Positions 1 to 7,142 of a stretch of DNA of 16,068 nucleotides are shown piece by piece. The translations under genes were made by a program, and so were the position numbers. The stretch is taken from the NCBI GenBank assembly GCA_947588775.1, contig CANPZQ010000032.1, forward strand, positions 1 to 16,068. The letters run 5' to 3'. This stretch comes from an uncultured Clostridia bacterium (GTDB taxonomy: Bacteria; Bacillota; Clostridia; Oscillospirales; Ruminococcaceae). How positions within the stretch are numbered: position 1 is the first letter of the stretch; every line of letters starts with the position of its first letter. The notes beneath the pieces were generated by a model. The model made no database searches. It saw nothing but the letters and a program-made list of their open reading frames with translations, and had not been told where the DNA came from.

Positions 1-2
1 AT

Positions 3-1160
3 ATCCTCGGAAACGCGGTGAAATTCACCCCCTCGGGCGGAACCGTCACGTTCTCGATTCATGAGCTTCCGTCGCGGATTCACGGAATGGCGTGCTATGA
101 GTTTATCTGCGAGGATACCGGCATCGGAATGGACGAGGAGTTCATAAAGACAATCTTCGACCCGTTCTCCCGCTCAAAGCAGTCGGCCAACATCGAAGGC
201 ACCGGCCTCGGAATGCCGATAACAAGAAATATTATAAGAATGATGAGCGGGGATATAACCGTTGAAAGCAAGCTCGGCGAGGGCTCTAAATTCACGGTTC
301 AGCTCCACCTCAAGCTCCAGAAGCAGGGCGACGACGACGCTTCGGAGCTCGCGGACCTTCGGGTTCTCGTCGCCGACGACGACCGCGATTCCTGTATTTC
401 GACAAGCGAAATCTTAGCCGCCATCGGCATGGATTCGCAGTGGGTACTGAGCGGCAGGGAGGCCGTCGATAAAACCGTCGAAGCCCATGAGGCGGGCGAC
501 GGCTTCGCGGCGGTTATTCTCGACTGGAAGATGCCGGAAATGGACGGCGTCGCGACGGCGCGGGAAATCCGCAAAAAGGTCGGAAGCGACGTCCCGATAA
601 TAATTCTTTCGGCATACGACTGGACGGACGTCGAGCAGGAGGCCCGCGACGCGGGCGTTCAGGCGTTTATTGAAAAGCCGCTCTTCCGTTCAAGGCTCGT
701 TTACGCCTTAAAATCCGTTCTCTCGAGCGGCGCGGGCAACCGAGGCGACGCTGCCAAAGCCCTCGAAGAGGTTTCCTTCAAGGGCAAAAGAGTTCTTCTT
801 GCCGAGGATAACGATTTGAACGCCGAAATCGCGACGGAGCTTTTAGCCGTAACCGGAATCGACGTAGAGCGCGCCGAAAACGGCCGCAGAGCCCTTGAAA
901 TGGCGACGTCAAACCCTGCGGGGTACTACGGGCTCGTGTTTATGGATATAAGAATGCCCGAGATGGACGGCTACGAGGCCGCCCGGGCGATAAGAGCCTC
1001 GGGAAGGAGCGACCTTCGGGAGCTTCCGATAGTCGCGATGACGGCGAACGCCTTTGCCGACGATATTTTCAAGGCCCGCGAGGCGGGAATGAACGACCAT
1101 ATTTCCAAGCCGGTAGAGGTCGACAAGCTCGTCGGCGCGCTTAAAAAGTGGCTTAAATAA
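3..1160 (+). CDS. Hybrid sensor histidine kinase, C-terminal part (HATPase + two receiver domains), 5' truncated by window
   Basis: This is the end of a hybrid two-component kinase. The frame is open to the left edge: codons from base 3 read I-L-G-N-A-V-K-F-T-P, the N box of the ATPase domain, so the GTG at 18 is internal and not a start. Numbering from that codon, the ATPase domain shows the G1 box (DTGIGM, about 33-38), F box (FDPF, 47-50) and G2 box (GTGLGM, 61-66). Two receiver (REC) domains follow. REC1 (about 114-235) has acidic D120-D122, phospho-acceptor D169, S198 and K220. REC2 (about 257-380) has acidic E263/D264, phospho-acceptor D310, T342 and K364. Both keep all phosphotransfer residues. 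No Hpt domain follows, so the final phosphate acceptor must be a separate protein. The dimerisation/His and sensor parts lie outside the window, so the stimulus is unknown. A weak 6-bp hairpin (1159-1181) follows the stop without a T-run. Confidence 0.93.
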   Translation: MLGNAVKFTPSGGTVTFSIHELPSRIHGMACYEFICEDTGIGMDEEFIKTIFDPFSRSKQSANIEGTGLGMPITRNIIRMMSGDITVESKLGEGSKFTVQLHLKLQKQGDDDASELADLRVLVADDDRDSCISTSEILAAIGMDSQWVLSGREAVDKTVEAHEAGDGFAAVILDWKMPEMDGVATAREIRKKVGSDVPIIILSAYDWTDVEQEARDAGVQAFIEKPLFRSRLVYALKSVLSSGAGNRGDAAKALEEVSFKGKRVLLAEDNDLNAEIATELLAVTGIDVERAENGRRALEMATSNPAGYYGLVFMDIRMPEMDGYEAARAIRASGRSDLRELPIVAMTANAFADDIFKAREAGMNDHISKPVEVDKLVGALKKWLK

Positions 1161-1210
1161 GCCCTTGCCGATTCGGGGCTTCGCGGTTGATTCCCGCTAA
1201 GAAAACCGTC

Positions 1211-1239
1211 TTGCATTTTTTACGCGATTGTGCTATACT
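1211..1239 (+). promoter_or_regulatory. Sigma-A promoter of apgM, extended -10
   Basis: The -35 box TTGCAT (1211-1216) and -10 box TATACT (1234-1239) are separated by 17 bp. TG at 1231-1232 makes an extended -10 (TGcTATACT). It lies 33 bp before the apgM start, leaving a short leader with the ribosome site, so apgM is probably transcribed independently of the kinase. Confidence 0.8.
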
Positions 1240-1271
1240 CGTTTTAACACACTAAAAGGAGAGCGTTTTTT

Positions 1272-2480
1272 ATGAAGTACGTTGTTTTACTCTGCGACGG
1301 CATGGCCGACAGGCCGGTGCCCGAGCTTTCGGGGCTTACGCCGATGGCGAAGGCCCGCAAGCCCCATATGGATATGCTCGCGAAAAAGGCCGAGGTCGGC
1401 CTTGTAAAAACCGTCGCCGACGGCCTGAAGCCGGGAAGCGACGTCGCGAACCTTTCGGTTCTCGGCTACGACCCCGCAATCTACTATTCCGGGCGTTCGC
1501 CCCTTGAAGCCGGCTCCATCGGGGTCGACATGAAGCCGACCGACGTTTCGCTTCGGTGCAACCTTGTAACCCTTTCCGACGAGCCGGAATACGACGACAA
1601 GACGATTATCGACTACTGCGCCGGTGATATTTCGACCGCAGACGCGAAAATCCTTGTCGATTCGCTAAAAAAGGAATTCGACAGCGACGAATTCACCCTC
1701 TACGCGGGCGTGAGCTACCGCCACTGCCTTATCTGGCACGGCGGAACCCTCGACCTCGGAACCCTCACCCCGCCGCACGACATCACCGGAAAGCCGATTC
1801 GCGGCCATCTTCCCGAACACCCCAACGCGAAAAAGCTCTATGAGATGATGCGCCGAAGCTACGACGTTTTAAAGAATCACCCCCTTAACATTGAAAGGGA
1901 AAAGCGCGGCGAACGCCCCGCGAATTCGATGTGGTTCTGGGGCGAAGGCGTTAAAAAGCCGCTCGCTTCCTTTAAGGAAAAATACGGCGTGAACGCCGCG
2001 ATGATTTCCGCCGTCGACCTTTTGAAGGGCATCGGCAAGTTCTCGGGAATGCGGGTAATAAACGTCGAGGGCGCGACCGGCTATCTCGACACTAACTTTG
2101 AGGGCAAGGCCCGCGCCGCCGTCGACGCGCTCAGAAGCGGCTGCGACCTTGTGTATATCCATGTCGAGGCTCCCGACGAATGCGGCCACAGATATGAAAT
2201 CGAGAACAAGGTAAAGTCGATTGAGCTGATTGACGAAAAAATCCTCGCGCCGATTCTCGAGGCTCTCGCCGGCGAGGAGGACTATAAGATTATGATTCTC
2301 CCCGACCACCCCACCCCTCTTTCGCTGAGAACGCATACTAACGACCCCGTGCCGTATATGATTTATCAAAAAACCGCCCCGCGCGACGGCGTTGAAAGCT
2401 TCTGCGAGGAATCCGCCGCAAAAACCGGGCGTTTCGAGCCCGTCGGGCATGAGCTGATGGGAAAATTCCTGTCAAGGTGA
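1272..2480 (+). CDS. apgM: 2,3-bisphosphoglycerate-independent phosphoglycerate mutase, archaeal (ApgM) type
   Basis: It interconverts 3-phosphoglycerate and 2-phosphoglycerate in glycolysis and gluconeogenesis, in the cytoplasm. The 402-residue protein is full length for the ApgM branch of the alkaline phosphatase superfamily (shorter than the roughly 510-aa GpmI form). Visible signatures: N-terminal metal-site D9 in LLCDGMADRP, the GSDVANLSVLGYDP block (55-68) that carries the presumed nucleophile S56, the second metal block EAPDECGH (D302, H306), and the C-terminal LPDHPTP...RTHTNDPVP block (D345, H346, H355). The ATG at 1272 is preceded by AAAAGGAG with good spacing and by a clear promoter. 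Related proteins are sometimes labelled ThrH/homoserine-kinase-like, but the metal ligands fit a mutase. A 193-codon antisense open frame inside it is a shadow of GC-rich codon use. Confidence 0.95.
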   Translation: MKYVVLLCDGMADRPVPELSGLTPMAKARKPHMDMLAKKAEVGLVKTVADGLKPGSDVANLSVLGYDPAIYYSGRSPLEAGSIGVDMKPTDVSLRCNLVTLSDEPEYDDKTIIDYCAGDISTADAKILVDSLKKEFDSDEFTLYAGVSYRHCLIWHGGTLDLGTLTPPHDITGKPIRGHLPEHPNAKKLYEMMRRSYDVLKNHPLNIEREKRGERPANSMWFWGEGVKKPLASFKEKYGVNAAMISAVDLLKGIGKFSGMRVINVEGATGYLDTNFEGKARAAVDALRSGCDLVYIHVEAPDECGHRYEIENKVKSIELIDEKILAPILEALAGEEDYKIMILPDHPTPLSLRTHTNDPVPYMIYQKTAPRDGVESFCEESAAKTGRFEPVGHELMGKFLSR

Positions 2481-2512
2481 CAAAAAGCGGATTTTCGCGC
2501 GATAACGCGGCA

Positions 2513-2541
2513 TTGACAAAGCTTCTTTAATGTGATATGCT
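2513..2541 (+). promoter_or_regulatory. Sigma-A promoter of the DUF805 gene, extended -10
   Basis: A consensus -35 TTGACA (2513-2518), a 17-bp spacer and -10 TATGCT (2536-2541) preceded by TGa. It starts 32 bp after the apgM stop and about 50 bp before the chosen DUF805 start, so this gene has its own transcript. Confidence 0.8.
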
Positions 2542-2592
2542 TTATATGACATCATGCGCTCGCATGAAATTTTCAGCAAAGGGGATTTTGTT

Positions 2593-2973
2593 ATGGACTT
2601 CAAATCCGCAGTCAAAAGTGTTCTGACAACCAACTACGCCAACTTCAAGGGCAGGGCGAGGCGCAGCGAATGCTGGTACTTCTACCTGTTCTCCGCCATC
2701 GTAAACCTCGTTATCGGAATTTTGGGAGGACTTTTGGCTGAGGTTCCGGTTATCGGGATAGTCGTCCGCCTCGCGATAACGCTCGTTTTAGCGGTTATGA
2801 TTATTCCCTCTATCGCGGTAAGCTTCCGCCGCCTCCACGACATCGGAAAGAGCGGCTGGTGGCTCCTTATCGCTCTGATTCCGTTAATCGGCGAAATCGT
2901 TCTAATCGTTTTCAGCGTGACCGACAGCCAGCCCGGCGAAAACGCCTACGGGCCGAATCCGAAGGGCGTATAA
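2593..2973 (+). CDS. DUF805 family small integral membrane protein
   Basis: A 126-residue membrane protein of the DUF805 family, whose biochemical role is not established. The family pattern is clear: FKGRARRSECWYFYLF near residues 18-33, hydrophobic segments at about 31-50, 53-76 and 89-110, the RRLHDIGKSGWW block (79-90), and the terminal PGENAYGPNPKG tail (114-125). I chose the ATG at 2593 because AAAGGGGA lies about 8 bases upstream and the family starts there. The in-frame ATG at 2554 would add 13 residues, has no ribosome site and lies within about 15 bases of the -10 box. The gene is monocistronic, between its own promoter and a strong terminator. The family name is secure and the function unknown. 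Confidence 0.92.
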   Translation: MDFKSAVKSVLTTNYANFKGRARRSECWYFYLFSAIVNLVIGILGGLLAEVPVIGIVVRLAITLVLAVMIIPSIAVSFRRLHDIGKSGWWLLIALIPLIGEIVLIVFSVTDSQPGENAYGPNPKGV

Positions 2974-2990
2974 GACGGACTAACATGACG

Positions 2991-3023
2991 AAAAAAGCGT
3001 CCCCGCCCGAGGGACGCTTTTTT
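2991..3023. terminator. Bidirectional rho-independent terminator
   Basis: Perfect 13-bp stem, AAAAAAGCGTCCC (2991-3003) with GGGACGCTTTTTT (3011-3023), around a 7-nt loop. Each strand reads a G/C-rich hairpin followed by six T, so it ends both the DUF805 transcript (+) and the glgX transcript (-), which converge here. The glgX stop is only 10 bp away. Confidence 0.95.
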
Positions 3024-3032
3024 ATTTCACTC

Positions 3033-5126
3033 TCAATTCCTCTTTGAAACAAGCACAACGGTGCTTCTTCCGGTAAGGGTAACGGATTCGCCGGCGCGCT
3101 TCGGCCTCTTGACGGATTTGTCCGCGCTGTAGGCGTAAACCGTCCAGTGGTAGTCGGGCGGCAGCAGCGGGAGCGTAAGCGTTCGCTCCTCCCAGTGAAT
3201 GTTCACGCCGAGATAGATGAATTTGTCCTCGGCGTTGAACTTCTTTCCGTCCTGCGCGTACAGAACGCCGAAGGTGTAAAACGGACGCGACGTATCGAGC
3301 TGCCACGGGGTTTCGCCGTGGAAGGACATCTCCGGATAGCCCGTGCCGTTATAGCCGGTATAGAAGTCGCGCGAGGTGATTACCGGGCTTTCGCGGCGGA
3401 GCTTTATCATCGCCTTAAAGAAGTCGACGACGTCGCCGTTGCGCTCCCTGTCCTCCCAATCGAGCCATGAGAGCGGGTTATCCTGGCAGTAGCAGTTGTT
3501 GTTGCCGCGCTGGGAATTCATAAACTCGTCGCCCATCAGCATCATCGGCACTCCGCGGCTCAGGAAGAGTATCGCCGCCGCGTTTTTGACCTGACGCCTT
3601 CTAAGGGCGTTGATTTCGGGGTCGTCGGTTTCGCCCTCCGCGCCGCTGTTCCAGCTTAAGTTGTTGTCGATTCCGTCGCGGTTGTCCTCGAAATTCGCCT
3701 CGTTGTGCTTAGAGTTGTATGCGGTCAGGTCGTAGAGCGTAAAGCCGTCGTGGCAGGTGACGAAGTTTACCGAATCGTCCGTGCTGCCGTTCGGGAAGAT
3801 GTCGGGCGAGCCCTGAATCCTCAATAAAAGCTCCGGCGCGCACTCCGCGTCGCTCTTTAAGCAGTGGCGGACGCAGTCGCGGAATTTTCCGTTCCATTCC
3901 GCCCACCTCGCCGGTGCGGGGAAGCTTCCGAGCTGGTAAAGCCCCGCCGCGTCCCATGCCTCCGCGATAAGCTTTGTCCGCGAAAGAATCGGGTCGTTCG
4001 CCAAAAGCTCCAGAAGCGGCGGATTCGCCATCGGTCTGCCGCTTTCGTCGCGGGAAAGTATCGGGGCCTCGTCGAAGCGGAACCCGTCGACATGGTAAAC
4101 GCTCACCCAGTAGCGAAGGCAGTCGAGAATATGATTTCTGACGACCGCGTTGTTGCAGTTCATCGTATTTCCGCAGCCGCTGTAGTTGCAAAACGTCCCG
4201 TCGGGGTTAAGGAGGTAGTATGTGCGGTTGTCGATTCCCTTATAGGAAATCGTCGGGCCGAGATGGTCCATCTCGGAGGTATGGTTGAAAACGACGTCAA
4301 GGATAATTTCGATTCCGTTTTTGTGAAGCGTCTTGACGGCGTGCTTGAACTCGTCGGCAGTCATTCCGAGAGGCCCCGAAACGCCGTAGGCGGCCTTCGG
4401 CGAGAAGAAGTTTACGGTAGAATAGCCCCAGTAGTTGAATTCGCGCTCCGTCCCCTCAAAACGGCGGTACTCGGTTTCGTCGAATTCAAATATCGGCAGA
4501 AGCTCAATGCAGTTCACCCCGAGCTCCTTTAAATACGGGATTTTCTCGATAAGCCCAGCGTATGTTCCGGGATACTTTACGCCGCTCTTTTCGCCCTTCG
4601 TGAAGCCCCTGACATGCATCTCGTAGATTACCGATTCGTTCATCGGGCGGTTAAGCGGCCTGTCGCCGTCCCAGTTGAAATCCTCTAAGACAAGCCGCCC
4701 GCGGAGCGGAAATTCCGAGCCGGGATAGGTTTCCTTCCCCCAGCGGTCGCGCCCCGAAACAAGCTTCGCGTATGGGTCCAAAAGCACCTTCGTCTTGTCG
4801 AAGCGGTAGCCGTTCGCGGGGTCGAAGGGGCCGTCGAAGCGGTAGCCGTATTCAATATCCTCGGGGTCGAGGCCGAAAACGATCATCGAATAGTTGCTTC
4901 CGATTTTAAACTCGTTCGGGAAGGGAATTTCACAGAACGGCTCCTCGTCGCCGCAGTGGTAGAGAACCAAGGTGCAGGAGGTCGCGTCGTTCGAGTTCAC
5001 CGAAAAGTTGATTCCGCCGCTTTCCGTCATGCTCGCGCCGAAGGGCATCGGGTTCCCCGAGGCGTATTGCAGCACGATGTCGCCGTATTTTAAGTCATGC
5101 GTCGGAAATTCGTTCATCTTGCGCAT
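3033..5126 (-). CDS. glgX: Glycogen debranching enzyme, GlgX/isoamylase type (GH13)
   Basis: It hydrolyses alpha-1,6 branch linkages of glycogen or limit dextrins in the cytoplasm. The 697-residue protein has an N-terminal CBM48-like beta domain (about 25-150), then the GH13 barrel: DVVFNHT (277-283), GFRFDEA with nucleophile D352, LIAEAW with acid/base E389, and FVTCHD with transition-state D460. A C-terminal beta domain ends the protein. Length and motif order match GlgX/isoamylase rather than pullulanase; there is no signal peptide. The ATG at 5126 is preceded by AAGGAG (complement of 5138-5143), which sits in the 17-bp gap after the upstream transporter stop; the two genes are therefore surely one transcript. 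A second in-frame ATG three codons later is a possible alternative start. The terminator at 2991-3023 follows directly. Confidence 0.95.
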   Translation of the reverse strand: MRKMNEFPTHDLKYGDIVLQYASGNPMPFGASMTESGGINFSVNSNDATSCTLVLYHCGDEEPFCEIPFPNEFKIGSNYSMIVFGLDPEDIEYGYRFDGPFDPANGYRFDKTKVLLDPYAKLVSGRDRWGKETYPGSEFPLRGRLVLEDFNWDGDRPLNRPMNESVIYEMHVRGFTKGEKSGVKYPGTYAGLIEKIPYLKELGVNCIELLPIFEFDETEYRRFEGTEREFNYWGYSTVNFFSPKAAYGVSGPLGMTADEFKHAVKTLHKNGIEIILDVVFNHTSEMDHLGPTISYKGIDNRTYYLLNPDGTFCNYSGCGNTMNCNNAVVRNHILDCLRYWVSVYHVDGFRFDEAPILSRDESGRPMANPPLLELLANDPILSRTKLIAEAWDAAGLYQLGSFPAPARWAEWNGKFRDCVRHCLKSDAECAPELLLRIQGSPDIFPNGSTDDSVNFVTCHDGFTLYDLTAYNSKHNEANFEDNRDGIDNNLSWNSGAEGETDDPEINALRRRQVKNAAAILFLSRGVPMMLMGDEFMNSQRGNNNCYCQDNPLSWLDWEDRERNGDVVDFFKAMIKLRRESPVITSRDFYTGYNGTGYPEMSFHGETPWQLDTSRPFYTFGVLYAQDGKKFNAEDKFIYLGVNIHWEERTLTLPLLPPDYHWTVYAYSADKSVKRPKRAGESVTLTGRSTVVLVSKRN

Positions 5127-5143
5127 ATGTATCTATCTCCTTT

Positions 5144-6949
5144 TCAAGCAGTTTCAGCCGCCGCGGCGTTTCCCGCCGAAGCAACCGTTATTGTGGTCAC
5201 GTTCATTCCGAAGAGCTTCTGGTAGGTCATGTTCTTTGAAAGCTTCGCGATAAGCCTGATTCCGATATTTTTGGTGCTCTCGTCGTCCTTTTCCGCCTCA
5301 AGCTGAAGCATCGGGTCGAAGGGCTTGCAGTCGTCGCGGAGGCGTATTACGGTTTCGCCCTTCCGGTACAGAACGCGGATGTCCACGGCGTGCTTTTTGC
5401 CGTCCGCGAAGCCGTGTTCGATGATGTTTCCCGCCATCTCCTCAACAGCGAGCGCGGAAAACGACGAGCAGCGGCTGTCGGTGCCGTGGCTCATGCAGAA
5501 TTCCTCGACATACTCCGAAATACCCATTACGTCGTCCATGCTGTAAAGCGTGGTGTCGAGCCTGTCGCTCTCGGGAACGTCGAACGTCCGCCCGAACTGC
5601 ACAAGCTCGCTGAGCGAAATCTTGACCTTCTTAAGCTTTATTACAAGCAGTACAAATATCACAAGAATAGTCGTCGCCTCCGCGAGGAACAGGGCGTAGA
5701 ACGCGCCGTTCGCCCCGAGCGCGGGAGAAAGCATAAGGCTCCACGCAATCGGGAAGAGGAAGTAATCTAAAACATTGAGCACCGAAACGAGCTTTCCGTA
5801 GCCGAGGGCCTGGTAGAACTTGACGGTAATCATAACGAGGACGTTCATCACAAGCGCGAGCGCGAGGCAACGGCAGGCCCTTGCCGCCAAAATCTCTACC
5901 TCTGCGTTTCCGCCGCTAAACGGCCTTACAAGATAGCCCGCGAAGATAAATAGCAGCGCGCATGCCCCGAATACAATCAAAAAGCCGTATTTATAAACAA
6001 CCCTTGCAAAACGCTTGAGCGACGCGCCGTCCTCTTCGCCGGCGATAACGCTTCCGACCGTTAAAGTTAAGCTTCCGGCCCCTCCGCAGAGCGAGCCGAA
6101 GAAGGACGCGAGCGAGCTTTCCGCCGCAAATGCGGAAACGGCAAGAACCCCGCCGAATTTCAGGAGAATGCGGTTAAAGAGAACCGGTTTTAGGAAGTTG
6201 CAGAGCTCGTTCGAGGCGACGGGAAGGCCGGTTTTTACGATTTCGGGGAGCTCCTTCCAGTTTACAAGCTTTCTTTCAAGGCGGATTCCCGAGGAACGCT
6301 TTACGAAGTGTGTGAGGTCGTAGAACACCGTCGCATACGCGCTTACCGCCGATGCGAGGGCCATTCCGAACATTCCCATGCTCAAAAATTTAACAAATAT
6401 AACGTCGCAGGATGCGTTTACGACGATTCCTATGGCGGTGGTGATGAATGTCATCCGCTGCTTGTTATCAAGTATCAAAAACGAGTAGAGTGGCCCCGAC
6501 ATCGCGACGGCGGGCGCGCTTATCGCAAGGCCCAGAAGGTACTGCTCCGCCATCGGCGCAAGCTCGTCGGTAGCACCCAGAAGCCGCGCGAACGGCGCAT
6601 GGAAGATTGCAACCAGCGACCCGAGGACGACGCCGACCCCGAGCAGAACGGTAAGACACATGGTAAAGCCGCCGTTGAGCTTGTCGCGCTCGCCCCTTCC
6701 GAGGCATTTTCCCGCAAAAACCGCCGCGCCGTTTGACACGACGTTTATAAACAGCCAGAAAATAGTCGTCACGGGGCTCGTAATTCCGAGAGCCGCCATC
6801 GCGCGGTCGCCGAGCAGTCCGCTGACGATAAAGCTGTCGACGAGGGTGCCGAGGCAGCTTATCAGGCCGTTAAGGGCCATTGCCGGAAACAGCGCGAGGT
6901 ACATCTTTCTGAGAATTTCCTCGCTGTAGCCGTTGAGTTGTTTTTCCAT
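5144..6949 (-). CDS. MATE family transporter fused to a C-terminal RsbW-like HATPase domain
   Basis: A 601-residue two-part protein. Residues about 10-440 form a MATE/polysaccharide-exporter fold with some 12 hydrophobic helices in two halves (typical patterns LVDSFIVSGLLG at 36-47 and GANGAFYALFLAE at 412-424). After a short linker, residues about 465-590 resemble anti-sigma/serine-kinase ATPases (RsbW/SpoIIAB type): ALAVEEMAGNIIEHGF (499-514) is the N box with E503/E504, N508 and H512; RDDCKPFDP (538-546) replaces the usual DxGxG G1 motif; NIGIRLIAKL (561-570) stands for the G2 region. Nucleotide binding is plausible, but the degenerate G1 box leaves activity uncertain. The ATG at 6949 follows AAGGAGG. 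It is the first gene of an operon with glgX and has a consensus promoter. Known: MATE proteins exchange cations for organic substrates. Inferred: the ATPase domain controls transport or captures a regulatory partner. Confidence 0.88.
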   Translation of the reverse strand: MEKQLNGYSEEILRKMYLALFPAMALNGLISCLGTLVDSFIVSGLLGDRAMAALGITSPVTTIFWLFINVVSNGAAVFAGKCLGRGERDKLNGGFTMCLTVLLGVGVVLGSLVAIFHAPFARLLGATDELAPMAEQYLLGLAISAPAVAMSGPLYSFLILDNKQRMTFITTAIGIVVNASCDVIFVKFLSMGMFGMALASAVSAYATVFYDLTHFVKRSSGIRLERKLVNWKELPEIVKTGLPVASNELCNFLKPVLFNRILLKFGGVLAVSAFAAESSLASFFGSLCGGAGSLTLTVGSVIAGEEDGASLKRFARVVYKYGFLIVFGACALLFIFAGYLVRPFSGGNAEVEILAARACRCLALALVMNVLVMITVKFYQALGYGKLVSVLNVLDYFLFPIAWSLMLSPALGANGAFYALFLAEATTILVIFVLLVIKLKKVKISLSELVQFGRTFDVPESDRLDTTLYSMDDVMGISEYVEEFCMSHGTDSRCSSFSALAVEEMAGNIIEHGFADGKKHAVDIRVLYRKGETVIRLRDDCKPFDPMLQLEAEKDDESTKNIGIRLIAKLSKNMTYQKLFGMNVTTITVASAGNAAAAETA

Positions 6950-7022
6950 CCGGAGGGCCTCCTTGTATGGGGTAAATTTTAGTTGTCGGTAGTAATTAGA
7001 TGTGCATAGAATATCAATTTAA

Positions 7023-7052
7023 ATTATAGCACCCCCCGAGGCGGGGTGTCAA
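7023..7052 (-). promoter_or_regulatory. Consensus sigma-A promoter of the MATE-ATPase/glgX operon with inverted repeat in the spacer
   Basis: On the - strand, TTGACA (7052-7047) and TATAAT (7028-7023) are 18 bp apart, with TGc before the -10. The spacer region carries CACCCC (7030-7035) and GGGGTG (7043-7048), 6-bp arms around 7 nt, overlapping the inner base pairs of the -35. It lies about 75 bp before the gene start. The dyad could be an operator, but no regulator can be named. Confidence 0.82.
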
Positions 7053-7105
7053 TTACCGTTTGCGACCGAAACGGGGCGCGGATGACATTGAATTGACATA
7101 AAGCA

Positions 7106-7131
7106 GCCGCCGGAGCTTTTACCCCGGCGGC
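7106..7131 (-). terminator. Probable rho-independent terminator of purB
   Basis: Perfect 8-bp stem GCCGCCGG (7106-7113) with CCGGCGGC (7124-7131) around a 10-nt loop, 12 bp after the purB stop. On the - strand the following T-run is weak (TGCTTTATG), so termination may be partial. On the + strand it would be followed by a better T-rich stretch, but no + strand gene ends here. Confidence 0.6.
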
Positions 7132-7142
7132 AAGATTTTATT

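Noticed and set aside
18..20. GTG as start of the histidine kinase
   Set aside because: The upstream in-frame codons continue the conserved N box, so the gene begins outside the window.
1869..2450. 193-codon antisense open frame within apgM
   Set aside because: No ribosome site or domain; it lies wholly opposite a well-identified gene and reflects GC-rich codon use.
3864..4532. 222-codon antisense open frame within glgX
   Set aside because: Shadow of glgX covering the catalytic region; no recognisable protein features.
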